A model generated the notes under the pieces. It did no database searches and was not told the DNA's origin. It saw only the letters and a program-made list of their open reading frames with translations. A stretch of DNA of 49,875 nt from Halieaceae bacterium (lineage in GTDB: Bacteria; Pseudomonadota; Gammaproteobacteria; Pseudomonadales; Halieaceae). The stretch spans positions 1 through 49,875 of the forward strand of contig JABIZW010000208.1 in NCBI GenBank assembly GCA_018666295.1, in the 5' to 3' direction. Within the stretch, counting starts at the first letter, position 1; the number at the start of each line of letters is the position of its first letter. This document shows, piece after piece, positions 39,619-48,251 of this stretch. The position numbers were made by a program, and so were the translations under genes.

Positions 39619-41322
39619 TTAATTTTGGTGTGCAATGCCCGCAAAGACAGTACCGACCACCTTGATTGATCGCAATTGATTTATCGGTACGGACAGGGGG
39701 TCGTGGGAAAGAACGGCGAAATCAGCGGCTTTCCCCGCACGAATGGAGCCGATGCTATTTTCCAGACCTAAAATCCACGCGGCGTCAATCGTAACTGCTT
39801 TCAAGGCGCCCATGCGCGTCATGCGCTCTGCTTGCCCGGTACGTTCCCCCGAGAGATTTTCTCGAGCAACCGCGGTCCACATCAATGTCAGTGGCGACAA
39901 CGGAGCCATAGGACTGTCGGAGTGCAGCCCTATTGGAACTCCTTTCTTTTCGAGTGATCCCAGACGCACCATCTGTGGTCCACGATCAGGTCCAAGCCAG
40001 TCCCCGCTGTACATCTCAGAGAGTATGTAGTGATAGTAGGGGTTGGCAGAAACGGCCGCGCCCAGGGCGGCGAGTTTACGATTTTGGTCTTCGGTACTGT
40101 AGGCAAAGTGCTCAAGCGTCATTCTGTGATCGCGCTTGGGGTTTTTTGCAAGCAGGTATTCTAAGAGCTCAATAAATCGAGCCGTTGCTGCATCTCCGTT
40201 GCTGTGTGCGTGGAGCTGAAAACCTGCGTCCCAAAATCGCTCTGCGAATGCCGTGAGATTAGGAATATCGACCATCCAAACACCGCTGTGACCGTCGAGA
40301 TAACCCGGTGCACCCATTTGAGAGAGCCCAGAAAAGATCGCGCCGTCAATCATGAGTTTGAAGTGGTTGCCCACTACGACACGCTCGGTGTTCAGTGCCT
40401 GCCATTCTCGAACTTCATCGAGGGCCTCTTGAGGCGATTGACCACGGGTCATAAAGTCCGTGATGATCGGCGTGAGCAATACACGCACGCCCACTGGATC
40501 TGAGGCTACGGCGGCTCTCACGGCCTTAATTTCCGCAACCGGGTTACCAAAGATGCCCGTGCCCATGTCGGCGGCAGTAGTGACCCCTGATTCGTGCATC
40601 ATGGCGAGGAAGTTTCGCATGCCACGTCCGTAACGCGTGGGCTCAAATAGGAAACCCATTTTTGGAAATACAGCGCGCAGGCCCAGCTCGTAAAAGTGAC
40701 CTCGCTCCCAGTTGGCACCCTCCTCAATGGCGTCAGCGTCAGCTTCAGTCACGCCGAGTAATGCCCAAGCCGCATCGTTACCCACAATTTCGTGAAAGGA
40801 GCGGTGCCAAATCATGACGGGCGTGTCGCCAAACCAAGCGTTCAAGTCTTCACGCCAGACAGGTCCGTGCCACAGCGGATGGTGACCGAAAGCAATAAAC
40901 GGAATACCGGGCGTATCATTTTCCGCCACCAGCTCGTGCAGTTTTTTACGATAATCTTGGGGTGTTCTAGCGCCAGGGAAATCGCCTGTTGGCAGACGCC
41001 AATCATCCGGGGCAAGAAATGGAAACTGGGTAAGCACTGCAGGTAACGTGGGGTGAACGTGCGGGTCAATAAACCCCGGTGTGATGACTGATTGCTCAAA
41101 CTGCCGATCGATTCTTGCGCTGCGGGCCGTAATTAGGGGTTTGAGTGAGTCGAGCGAACCCACCGCAAGGACCTTCCCGTCCTCGACGGCAACCGCAGTC
41201 GCCTCGGGTAGCGCAGGCTCCATTGTGCGGACAAGCTTGGCGGTGTAGACCACCGTCTCTGCACTCACTGTTTGGATCAGACTCAACAGTGATGACAGCA
41301 TAATTATTGTTATGACGCGCAT
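39619..41322 (-). CDS. Exported amidohydrolase, YtcJ-like (Amidohydro_3)
   Basis: 567 residues. A signal peptide (VITIIMLSSLLSLIQTVSA) is followed by the composite beta-sandwich (VAVEDGKVLAVGSLDSLKPL) and the metal-binding start of the barrel, FIDPHVHPTLP. Later His/Asp ligands are suggested by LHAHSNGDAATARFIELLEY, RMTLEHFAYST and GLHSDSPMAPLSPLTLMWTA. The C-terminus IRAGKAADFAVLSHDPLSVP is typical. It is a periplasmic metal-dependent hydrolase of unknown substrate. A G-rich AAGGGGGG ribosome site precedes the ATG. Confidence 0.88.
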   Translation of the reverse strand: MRVITIIMLSSLLSLIQTVSAETVVYTAKLVRTMEPALPEATAVAVEDGKVLAVGSLDSLKPLITARSARIDRQFEQSVITPGFIDPHVHPTLPAVLTQFPFLAPDDWRLPTGDFPGARTPQDYRKKLHELVAENDTPGIPFIAFGHHPLWHGPVWREDLNAWFGDTPVMIWHRSFHEIVGNDAAWALLGVTEADADAIEEGANWERGHFYELGLRAVFPKMGFLFEPTRYGRGMRNFLAMMHESGVTTAADMGTGIFGNPVAEIKAVRAAVASDPVGVRVLLTPIITDFMTRGQSPQEALDEVREWQALNTERVVVGNHFKLMIDGAIFSGLSQMGAPGYLDGHSGVWMVDIPNLTAFAERFWDAGFQLHAHSNGDAATARFIELLEYLLAKNPKRDHRMTLEHFAYSTEDQNRKLAALGAAVSANPYYHYILSEMYSGDWLGPDRGPQMVRLGSLEKKGVPIGLHSDSPMAPLSPLTLMWTAVARENLSGERTGQAERMTRMGALKAVTIDAAWILGLENSIGSIRAGKAADFAVLSHDPLSVPINQLRSIKVVGTVFAGIAHQN

Positions 41323-41379
41323 GAGATCCCCCCTTATCGCAGCGACATCATGTCACGAAATGGCAGTCAAGCAGAGCGA

Positions 41380-42789
41380 CTAGCGAAGCACTTTTAGCCA
41401 GTCTCCGGTGCGAGGTTCGCCGCTGGGGTAATAGCCATTAATGAGTCGCAACTGATTTTCCGCGTCGGGCACTCTTATGCCCGAGCTCAGCGAGTCAAAT
41501 GTAGCGCCGCGAGGGACTTGAATGTAATTCAATACGTGACTTTCGCCGCGCTTTTTTTCTTTTGGAAAAAGGGGTCTGAATGACGTGATGATCGTCTTGA
41601 AGGCACTGTCGACTGCATTAAAGTCACCCGCCTCTCCCTCAAATAAGTAGCGAAATCGGTGATCGACGACGCCGAGGCGTTTCTGGTTTCCCGCAGCTGT
41701 TGCGAGCCCCGTTGCGCCCTGTAAGCCTTGGCTCTCAAAGCTTTCTTGCTCATTGACATCACCCGAGGCCAGTGAAGGTAGTGCTACCTCAGGGGTTGCA
41801 TTGGGGTCGATCTTTGCAATTTTAATGGTGAGCATGGCATCTGTGTCCGGCGCACGAGCGATGATTTCTCGCGTTGTTGCACTGACGGTCCAGCCCTCCG
41901 GGTGCTCAAAGGTGAAGTCGAGTTTATTGTGGTAGTAGCGGAGTGGATCGCTTTGCGCTTCAGCGCTGGCGCCGATGACCATGCCGTCAGTTTCACGCCT
42001 AAACCGGCCAGGTAGTTCGGGGTTTTCGGACATCGCGTCAAGGTCGAGCGTGTTGGCTGTCTTGATCACCGTCTGTAGTCTTAGGTCGTTACGCGGGTGA
42101 CTCGCATACAATCCGTGATAAGTTCCAGAGGGTCGTCCAGAGGCTTTTGCCACCGCCTTTTGATAGCGCTCCTGGTCTTTAAGAACCCCAATGACGGATA
42201 ACAGTGCATCTGCGTCATAGCCGCTCTTATGCATAAACTCAGCACCCGCGGCGTCGGCTTCGAGCTCCATATCGCGACCAAACCCTGAGATCAGTTCCGC
42301 CCCATACATATTTGCTGCATCGTACAAGTCACCCGACCCCGTCAGTATCAGTGCGGATACAGCGGCCACTTGGTTGGTGATGGTTTGTGTTTTACGCCGA
42401 GCGTGATGTCGTTCAGTGATATGACCGATCTCATGGGCAATCACTCCGGCCAGCTCTGCTTCGCTGTCGAGATAAGCCAATAGACCGCGATTGATATAAA
42501 TCAAACCGCCGGGTAGAGCGAAGGCATTGATGTCGGGTGAGTCTAACAGTGTGAAGGTAAACTCTTGATCGGGCATGCTTGACGTGCCGACCAACCGGGC
42601 ACCAATTTCATTGACGTAGGCTGCCAGCTCAGGATCATCGTAAATGCCGACATTCTCAATGAGCTTTTCGTGCTCATCGGCGGCTTTCTTGGGCATGCTG
42701 ACCGGTCGCCCACCCACCGTCACTGTGGAGGACCCCGCGCAGCTGGCGAGCAAAGTGGTAATGAACACCGCGGCGATAAGGCGTTTCAT
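41380..42789 (-). CDS. M48-family metalloprotease lipoprotein (BepA-like)
   Basis: 469 residues. A lipoprotein signal (IAAVFITTLLASCAGSS) precedes the zinc protease domain: NAFALPGGLIYINRGLLAYL, AGVIAHEIGHITERHHAR with the HExxH motif, and the third ligand region ELEADAAGAEFMHKSGYD. The C-terminal part (about 300-469) has no TPR repeats like BepA, but a beta domain (YHNKLDFTFEHPEGWTVSAT) and a closing segment RLINGYYPSGEPRTGDWLKV. It is predicted to degrade misfolded envelope proteins. It begins three bases after the lipoprotein gene upstream, so it may belong to the same operon as the ExbB/vWA genes. Confidence 0.9.
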   Translation of the reverse strand: MKRLIAAVFITTLLASCAGSSTVTVGGRPVSMPKKAADEHEKLIENVGIYDDPELAAYVNEIGARLVGTSSMPDQEFTFTLLDSPDINAFALPGGLIYINRGLLAYLDSEAELAGVIAHEIGHITERHHARRKTQTITNQVAAVSALILTGSGDLYDAANMYGAELISGFGRDMELEADAAGAEFMHKSGYDADALLSVIGVLKDQERYQKAVAKASGRPSGTYHGLYASHPRNDLRLQTVIKTANTLDLDAMSENPELPGRFRRETDGMVIGASAEAQSDPLRYYHNKLDFTFEHPEGWTVSATTREIIARAPDTDAMLTIKIAKIDPNATPEVALPSLASGDVNEQESFESQGLQGATGLATAAGNQKRLGVVDHRFRYLFEGEAGDFNAVDSAFKTIITSFRPLFPKEKKRGESHVLNYIQVPRGATFDSLSSGIRVPDAENQLRLINGYYPSGEPRTGDWLKVLR

Positions 42790-42792
42790 GAC

Positions 42793-43452
42793 TCAGGATC
42801 CTGCAGAGAAGTACTGAAGCAACTGGGTGCCCAAACTTTCACACGCGGTATCCTGAACCGGTGCAATGATCGGGATGGGTACAACCACCGCGGGCATGTA
42901 ACTCTGGCCGCTCGTCAGCGCACTCATTTTACCCACCTCTGCGCCGTCGGCGAAGTTCCAGATTGTGGCCTCGTACTCAGACTCGGTGCCCCAAGTGCCA
43001 AATCCGAAGCAACCGGCACCGGTGGGTCCAACCCCGCAGGTCATTGAGCCACTACTGTTGGTCTCCTGCGTGCGTCCGTCAATCCACACCATATAGCTGA
43101 CATTGAGCTCTTGGAGTTTGCCTGCAACGGTAGGTAAGACCATGAGGCGCCCGACACTTTCAATACTCAGTGGCGCGGTTCTGGGTTCAAACCAAGGGTA
43201 TAGAGAATCCACAAACTGCTGTTCGGGAATCACATAGATGCTTTCTGAGCCACGGCTAATGTGCCCGCCAATGCAGTCTATGAAGTCAGGCTCCGTGTCG
43301 TAATCCGGGGCGTGTCGACGACCCAAGACCACTAAACTACCGTCGCGCATACCCGCAGTTGGCGCATCAAAGGTCATCTCGTCAACACTGGCAGTCACAC
43401 AACCGCCGAGCATCGCAACGCTCATCAATAACAAGGGCAAGGCGGACTTCAC
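42793..43452 (-). CDS. Unrecognised lipoprotein 2 of the ExbB/vWA cluster
   Basis: 219 residues from GTG at 43452, which follows GGAGGA and overlaps the stop of the preceding lipoprotein gene (GTGA). The track's 43623 start adds 57 arginine-rich residues that are a shadow of that gene. The signal ALPLLLMSVAMLGGCVTAS has a good lipobox. The mature part has FIDCIGGHISRGSESIYVIP, YPWFEPRTAP, a possible disulfide region SMTCGVGPTGAGCFGFGTW, and ends DTACESLGTQLLQYF. No family is recognised. The tight coupling suggests it acts with the lipoprotein and vWA proteins upstream. Confidence 0.8.
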   Translation of the reverse strand: MKSALPLLLMSVAMLGGCVTASVDEMTFDAPTAGMRDGSLVVLGRRHAPDYDTEPDFIDCIGGHISRGSESIYVIPEQQFVDSLYPWFEPRTAPLSIESVGRLMVLPTVAGKLQELNVSYMVWIDGRTQETNSSGSMTCGVGPTGAGCFGFGTWGTESEYEATIWNFADGAEVGKMSALTSGQSYMPAVVVPIPIIAPVQDTACESLGTQLLQYFSAGS

Positions 43453-44141
43453 TGCGATTCCTCCGGATTTTCTAACCAGCCCATGACGCCTGGCACGCGA
43501 CCGAAGCTCGTAATGAAGTGAGCACCTGCGTCTCTCAATGCCATAACGGCGGCCAAATTGACGGCATCTGAGTCTGACTGCATGAAGGCTGTGGGTGTTT
43601 TTCCATAGGCGGTCAGTGGCCACTCAGCAAAGGGCTGCATATTGTCGAGGCTGAGTGTCTTTTTGTCGTTGTCTTTGAGCTGCTCGGGCTCAACCAGCCT
43701 GAGTCGGTAACGCATCCAGATCTCATACACTTTGACGTTCGTGTACAGCGGAATCGCGTACTGCACGTCTGCAATTTCAGGCACAAAAACCGCATCGACG
43801 TCGTACGTTTCTAAGTCGTCGTAACTCTCGATGAAGACCACGTTTTGAAAAAACGCCGGCAGTAAGGTGGACCAAAACTGCACCTGTGCAACGCCGGTAC
43901 TCACGCTCCAGCTGACTTCACCACGACCCGTCGCGTCGTCAACCAACTGATGCTCGCGAAATTCCGGTGTGAACACCACACCGAGAGAAACGGGCACAGG
44001 ATCGACCAGCGGTGTTGGGAAGCTTCCATCAACAATCACTTCACGGCTGCTGCACGCGGTAATGAGCGCAAGTGCGAAGAGCGTGTAAAAACGCTTGGCG
44101 CTAGGGCCTGAAATCATTGAGTCCAACAAACGTTCCACCAT
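43449..44141 (-). CDS. Unrecognised lipoprotein 1 of the ExbB/vWA cluster
   Basis: Up to 230 residues. A hydrophobic segment and lipobox are seen in RFYTLFALALITACSSREV. Start is either ATG 44141, which overlaps the upstream vWA gene by 41 bases, or ATG 44117 (MISGPSAKRFY), which overlaps it by 17 and gives a more normal signal length. The mature domain has VSLGVVFTPEFREHQLVDDA, FWSTLLPAFFQNVVFIESYD, AVFVPEIADVQYAIPLY and VKVYEIWMRYRLRLVEPEQL. This alternation resembles periplasmic oligomer-forming or adaptor lipoproteins, but I cannot assign a family. Confidence 0.8.
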   Translation of the reverse strand: MVERLLDSMISGPSAKRFYTLFALALITACSSREVIVDGSFPTPLVDPVPVSLGVVFTPEFREHQLVDDATGRGEVSWSVSTGVAQVQFWSTLLPAFFQNVVFIESYDDLETYDVDAVFVPEIADVQYAIPLYTNVKVYEIWMRYRLRLVEPEQLKDNDKKTLSLDNMQPFAEWPLTAYGKTPTAFMQSDSDAVNLAAVMALRDAGAHFITSFGRVPGVMGWLENPEESQ

Positions 44142-45099
44142 TTCGATGCGTCAGTTCCCTCATCAGTGTAGCAAAACGAATGCCCGTGTCCTGCAACTCG
44201 GGCGGCCTAATAAATTGTACGGGGAAGCCGACGGCGTGGATGCGCACACGACGCTCTTGAGTATCGGCCTCGGCATTAAGACGGTCGACCGTCAGCACCA
44301 CGTCCTCAATCGACCGTCCGGTGAATTCGTCGCCGAAAACATAAATTGATATTTTTTTATCACGGTCATAAAAAGAGCGCACGGCCTGTGTAATACCCTC
44401 CACGGGTGACGAATTAGAAAACGCATTCCAATTGGCGAGATTTCTCAGTATCAGCTGTCGTCGTGCCGGTGTATCTGGAATCCATTGCCCAGCGTAGCGA
44501 CTGAAAAGGTAATTACCCATGTCGTTCATGACCTGAATGCCTTTGACATTGGGGTAAATATTAAGGGTCGCTTCCATCTCACTCAGCATCCGCTGCCAGG
44601 CGTACGAAAACATGGAGCCAGAGGTGTCGATGATGAAAATAATGTACTCACTGTCGACGGGAATTCCGCCGATCAGTTGATTCTTTCGCTCTGCATCACG
44701 ACCCAGTAAGCGCTCTTCTTCTTCGCTTAATTCCTGACGCGCAATGGCCAGCTGCTCGGCGACAATACTGTTTGAATTTCGGGTGACTTGAAGGGCGTCG
44801 AAACGTGATTTCGACGATGCCAGTGACCCTTGGAGAATGGCGATCTGCATTTCAAACTCTGAGATTTGTTCGCGTTTTGCCACGAGTTCGCGATTCAAAA
44901 TCTTGGTCTCACCGCGTATCTCAAATAACTGTTCGGTGAGCTCAGACACCTTACCTTCAGCAATCACCGTTGATTCTTCAAGGACCTGCGGCTCGACCGT
45001 CTTGGTGATCATCAGCAGTAAGATCACGGCGCCAAAACCACAGCAGATGACGTCTAAGAATGACAGTGAGATTTCCGGCGCCGGTCTTCGCTTTCGCAT
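44101..45099 (-). CDS. ExbD-like membrane helix fused to vWA domain, paralogue 2
   Basis: 332 residues. A basic N-terminus (MRKRRPAPE) is followed by one membrane helix SLSFLDVICCGFGAVILLLM with Asp at residue 16 near its cytoplasmic end, as in ExbD/TolR. A coiled coil follows (about 40-140: KVSELTEQLFEIRGETKIL), then a vWA domain (about 150-332) with the MIDAS start IIFIIDTSGSMFSYAW and the conserved Asp in IYVFGDEFTGRS. The predicted topology is N-in with vWA in the periplasm. Its ATG shares a base with the stop of paralogue 1 (TAATG). The likely partner is the ExbB-like protein upstream. Confidence 0.87.
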   Translation of the reverse strand: MRKRRPAPEISLSFLDVICCGFGAVILLLMITKTVEPQVLEESTVIAEGKVSELTEQLFEIRGETKILNRELVAKREQISEFEMQIAILQGSLASSKSRFDALQVTRNSNSIVAEQLAIARQELSEEEERLLGRDAERKNQLIGGIPVDSEYIIFIIDTSGSMFSYAWQRMLSEMEATLNIYPNVKGIQVMNDMGNYLFSRYAGQWIPDTPARRQLILRNLANWNAFSNSSPVEGITQAVRSFYDRDKKISIYVFGDEFTGRSIEDVVLTVDRLNAEADTQERRVRIHAVGFPVQFIRPPELQDTGIRFATLMRELTHRNGGTFVGLNDFRP

Positions 45100-46190
45100 T
45101 ACGGCCAGTCCTTAGCAGGTGCCATGAAACTACCGCCTGAATTTTGTGCAAGCTTCCAGAACTCGGAGGCCGCCATGGGGTCTCCTTCCATGGGTGACAA
45201 GACAACGTTCACGGGTACGCCAGAGGGCAGGGCTTTTAGCGCGTCACGGTAATGTTTTAGCCGCGCCGGCCCTGACACAGTATTTTTCCGTGGCGTTGAT
45301 TTGCCTTGTGTAGGCAGCCCGTCAGTTACCAGAAAAATATTGTCGGGTTTGCTGTCGAGCTCAGATAAGAAGTTAAATGCATTGTGCAGTGATGTTCCGC
45401 CCTCTGGCAGTACATTGCGCACCGCTGAGACGGCACGTTCGACTTGTTCGCTGTCGGCAATTTCAAGCCAGCGACCTTGTGTCTCTGGGAGTGCAAATCG
45501 CGCTTGCGTATTAAACAGTATTAACTGGTACCGCGCGCCGGTCGGAAGTTGGGCCGTTAACCAGTCCACGGTATCGAGCGCTTGAACCCACTTTTTTGAG
45601 CCACGCTGCACCGCTGGCGACTGATTTCGCATGCGGATAACGTTCACCACTTCGGGGGCAAGCATGCTGGCGGACACGTCGATCAATATGGCAATGCGAT
45701 TCCCCCCAAGTTTCAAGCCTGTGAGGTATTGCCGGTTGCCCTCTCCCTGAAACTCGCGTGCACTGCGACCACCATCGGCCTCCGCGGCTTCGCGCAGCTG
45801 CTGAATCCGTTCCTCGAGGACGTTAATTTCGGCCTTTAGGGCGTCAAGATCGGTTGTTTCGCTGACATCGGACTCCTCCAGCGAGGCGACCAAGGCCTCA
45901 AGGCGGCCAAGTTCTTCGGTGACGAGGCGCGCGCGTCCCGTCGCCTCAACAATATCGAGATCCGCACTGCTGACGGCGTTACGTAACCTGACAAGGCCTT
46001 CCTCTCCGTCGCGAATGTCCTCTTCAAGAAGATTGACCTCCGAAAGCACCTCGGCATTTACCGACTGAATCTGAATTTCAATCGAGTGATCAATAATGAG
46101 GAATACCAGTATGACCGCGCCAAACCCACAGGACATCACATCTAAAAAGCTCAGATTAAACGTGTTGGTTTGTCGTTTTCGACGCGGCAT
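45099..46190 (-). CDS. ExbD-like membrane helix fused to vWA domain, paralogue 1
   Basis: 363 residues. A basic MPRRKRQTNTF precedes a helix FNLSFLDVMSCGFGAVILVF with Asp at residue 17. A long acidic coiled coil follows (about 42-140: LLEEDIRDGEEGLVRLRNAV; EINVLEERIQQLREAAEADG), then a vWA domain with the MIDAS motif IAILIDVSASMLAPE and LVTDGLPTQGK. It is the same architecture as paralogue 2 but only distantly similar outside the N-terminal helix and MIDAS. It starts two bases after the Hsp70-like gene. Metal-dependent ligand binding in the periplasm is inferred from the intact MIDAS. Confidence 0.87.
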   Translation of the reverse strand: MPRRKRQTNTFNLSFLDVMSCGFGAVILVFLIIDHSIEIQIQSVNAEVLSEVNLLEEDIRDGEEGLVRLRNAVSSADLDIVEATGRARLVTEELGRLEALVASLEESDVSETTDLDALKAEINVLEERIQQLREAAEADGGRSAREFQGEGNRQYLTGLKLGGNRIAILIDVSASMLAPEVVNVIRMRNQSPAVQRGSKKWVQALDTVDWLTAQLPTGARYQLILFNTQARFALPETQGRWLEIADSEQVERAVSAVRNVLPEGGTSLHNAFNFLSELDSKPDNIFLVTDGLPTQGKSTPRKNTVSGPARLKHYRDALKALPSGVPVNVVLSPMEGDPMAASEFWKLAQNSGGSFMAPAKDWP

Positions 46191-46192
46191 TT

Positions 46193-47440
46193 TTACGACT
46201 CAACACGAATCAGAAGAGCTTCTTTACCGTCGTCGCGATACAGCCTACTCCCCGTTGTCAGTTGGTCGTGGGAGCCAGAAACCGACAGTACATTAATCCG
46301 GTCTTTAAAATGGTCATCAATACAGACAACACCATTCTGTGAAACAACGCCAAACTCGAACGACACACTTTCTCGGCCTTCAATCGCGTGAGCGGTGGTG
46401 TCGATCAGTAAGTGTGTCGGTGGGCTGTGCTGTCGGGCTCTGGCGTCCAGATCGGGAAATCGAGTCTGGCTGCGCGGTTGCTGTATGGGAGCGGGCTCAG
46501 GGCTGACTTCAGGACTGAGCGCGCAGCTGGTAATCCGAGATAACGGTGCTTGAGCAGTCGTGCCGTCAAGAATAGCGCTTGCGGCTTCTGTTAGTGACGC
46601 TTGCGTCGTGACTGAGTCAAAAGTCATTCCTGGAAAAACAGACAGGGACGCGTCGATACTGATGGATTTTCCATCCGTATCCACAGCGTCAAGTACCCGC
46701 TGACCGACTCTTTTTAGCGCATCTCGCGCGACCTTGAACGTATAGGATTCGACCTCTACCGAGAGCTCGTTGTCATCAGTCTGCGATGCCAGTAGACCTA
46801 CAATGGCACTTAAAAGCGTTTGCTCGGAGGCGGCACTTCTTCGTGGATCAAAGCGGGTTTGCGCCACGCAGGCGTCAGCAAAATGTTCAAGACAGTCTTC
46901 AAGTAAATCTAAATAGCCAAGACCTGGGATGGCGGTGGTCTTGAGCACGCAGAGGCGTTGGTCCACCTGCTCGAGTTCGGTGACGACGAGCTGCCGCCAT
47001 TGAAGGCTGAGGTTCAGGCCGGGAGCTGACTGGTTTGCGTGTGCAAGCAACGCCCGATCGACGACAGCGCTGGGCTCGATGTTTAAGGCACTAAGAATGC
47101 CAAGCAGCAGTTCGAGTTGCGTCTGATTCATATTGCTCGGTGCAATGATGCACAGATCATGCAGATACTCTGGATTGGGCATCAATGACTTGAGGTGCTC
47201 ATAGACCAGGTCGGCGGTGTGTCGTGCGCTTCCAAACTGAGCGCTCAGTGGCGTGGTCGACAGCTGGCTCCAATAGTCCGACTTTACGTCAAGCGGGCGA
47301 CGTTTGAGTTGTGAAACAGCGGGCTCCCCGAAGTAAAGCGCGCCAGAATCTGAAAGGACAGCACCGGGAGAGGATATAACCTCGTCCTCGGCAGTGAGAC
47401 TTAGGCTGGTGTCATTGACGTCGAGAAAAACTGGGCTCAT
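46193..47440 (-). CDS. Divergent protein, possibly Hsp70/actin-fold, of the ExbB/vWA cluster
   Basis: 415 residues with no signal peptide or membrane helix, so probably cytoplasmic. The first 45 residues (VFLDVNDTSLSLTAEDEVIS, SPGAVLSDSGALYFGEPAV) and 97-132 (LCIIAPSNMNQTQLELLLGI then SAVVDRALLAH) are laid out like the beginning of an Hsp70 nucleotide-binding domain and its second-phosphate region. The classic DLGTTxS glycine-threonine motif is absent. A second half (about 340-415: THLLIDTTAHAIEGRESVSF) looks like a separate beta-rich domain. ATP binding is doubtful. It overlaps the ExbB-like gene by four bases (ATGA). The fold call is my inference. Confidence 0.6.
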   Translation of the reverse strand: MSPVFLDVNDTSLSLTAEDEVISSPGAVLSDSGALYFGEPAVSQLKRRPLDVKSDYWSQLSTTPLSAQFGSARHTADLVYEHLKSLMPNPEYLHDLCIIAPSNMNQTQLELLLGILSALNIEPSAVVDRALLAHANQSAPGLNLSLQWRQLVVTELEQVDQRLCVLKTTAIPGLGYLDLLEDCLEHFADACVAQTRFDPRRSAASEQTLLSAIVGLLASQTDDNELSVEVESYTFKVARDALKRVGQRVLDAVDTDGKSISIDASLSVFPGMTFDSVTTQASLTEAASAILDGTTAQAPLSRITSCALSPEVSPEPAPIQQPRSQTRFPDLDARARQHSPPTHLLIDTTAHAIEGRESVSFEFGVVSQNGVVCIDDHFKDRINVLSVSGSHDQLTTGSRLYRDDGKEALLIRVES

Positions 47441-48240
47441 TTGGGCGCTGCCAAATGTCGGATGAGCTTTTTGTCGATGTAACGTTGCGTACTCAGTACT
47501 AAACGCTCTTGCGACAGCTGTAGCTGATGCAGCGCGAACATGATGATGATCGAGAGCACTAATGCGACGAAGGTACTGTTAAACGCCACACCAAGACTCA
47601 CTGTCACCCCCGAGATATCGCCCTCTACGGCTTTGTACGCTTGCCCTAAAGCATCGCCAATACCACGTACCGTTCCGATAAAACCGATGGATGGAATTGC
47701 CCAGCTGATGTAACGCACCATTGATAACTCCGAATCGAGCTTATCCGCTTCGATGTCGCACTGCTCGCGTACTGCTTCCGATACCGCAGGAATACTGGCG
47801 GTGGTCGAAAATCGACTGAGTGCATTCAAGAGTGTGCGGGGAAGCAGCAGTTCCTGATCGGCCTCGGGCAGGGCTTCTAGGCCTCGCGAATAGCTGCGTG
47901 CATCCTGCGGGAGTACCGTGGTCCCTGTGGTGACCTCGATCAGGTTTCTGTCGAGCATGGCGGCCTCCTGACGCGTCATCCAGGCTTTGAGACCCATGAT
48001 CGCCAACGCCCAGATCATCAAAATGAAGCAGGCTTCTTGTTCAAAGTCTCGAATCACGACGAAGAGTGATCGCTCGGGCACAAAGGCCTCGCCAGAGGCC
48101 TGTAGCGCTGCTTGGATTGTCAGTTGTGCGTCTGCAGAGGGGCGAATCAGCCCCACATAAAATCCGTGAACGATGATGACCGCCGCGAGAAGTGCTATGA
48201 GCTGGAAGGCGAATTCGGAAGGAAGTTTCGACTTAGACAT
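47437..48240 (-). CDS. MotA/TolQ/ExbB-family ion channel subunit
   Basis: 267 residues. Four hydrophobic segments are seen near residues 11-31, 70-87, 178-198 and 213-237. The channel-forming pair has the hallmark WAIPSIGFIGTVRGIGDALG and VTVSLGVAFNSTFVALVLSI, with the Pro, the GFIGTV turn and the polar NSTFVA that line the proton path in ExbB/TolQ. The large cytoplasmic loop (about 90-175) lies between helices two and three. It should form a pentamer around the Asp-bearing helices of the ExbD-like vWA proteins encoded downstream. It overlaps the Hsp70-like gene by four bases and follows the small secreted protein by 11. Confidence 0.92.
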   Translation of the reverse strand: MSKSKLPSEFAFQLIALLAAVIIVHGFYVGLIRPSADAQLTIQAALQASGEAFVPERSLFVVIRDFEQEACFILMIWALAIMGLKAWMTRQEAAMLDRNLIEVTTGTTVLPQDARSYSRGLEALPEADQELLLPRTLLNALSRFSTTASIPAVSEAVREQCDIEADKLDSELSMVRYISWAIPSIGFIGTVRGIGDALGQAYKAVEGDISGVTVSLGVAFNSTFVALVLSIIIMFALHQLQLSQERLVLSTQRYIDKKLIRHLAAPK

Positions 48241-48251
48241 GCAGTACGGCC

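Noticed and set aside
43453-43623. N-terminal extension MATDRLWKNTHSLHAV of the second lipoprotein
   Set aside because: This part is an arginine-rich alternative frame of the preceding lipoprotein gene; GTG at 43452 with GGAGGA and a signal peptide is the better start.
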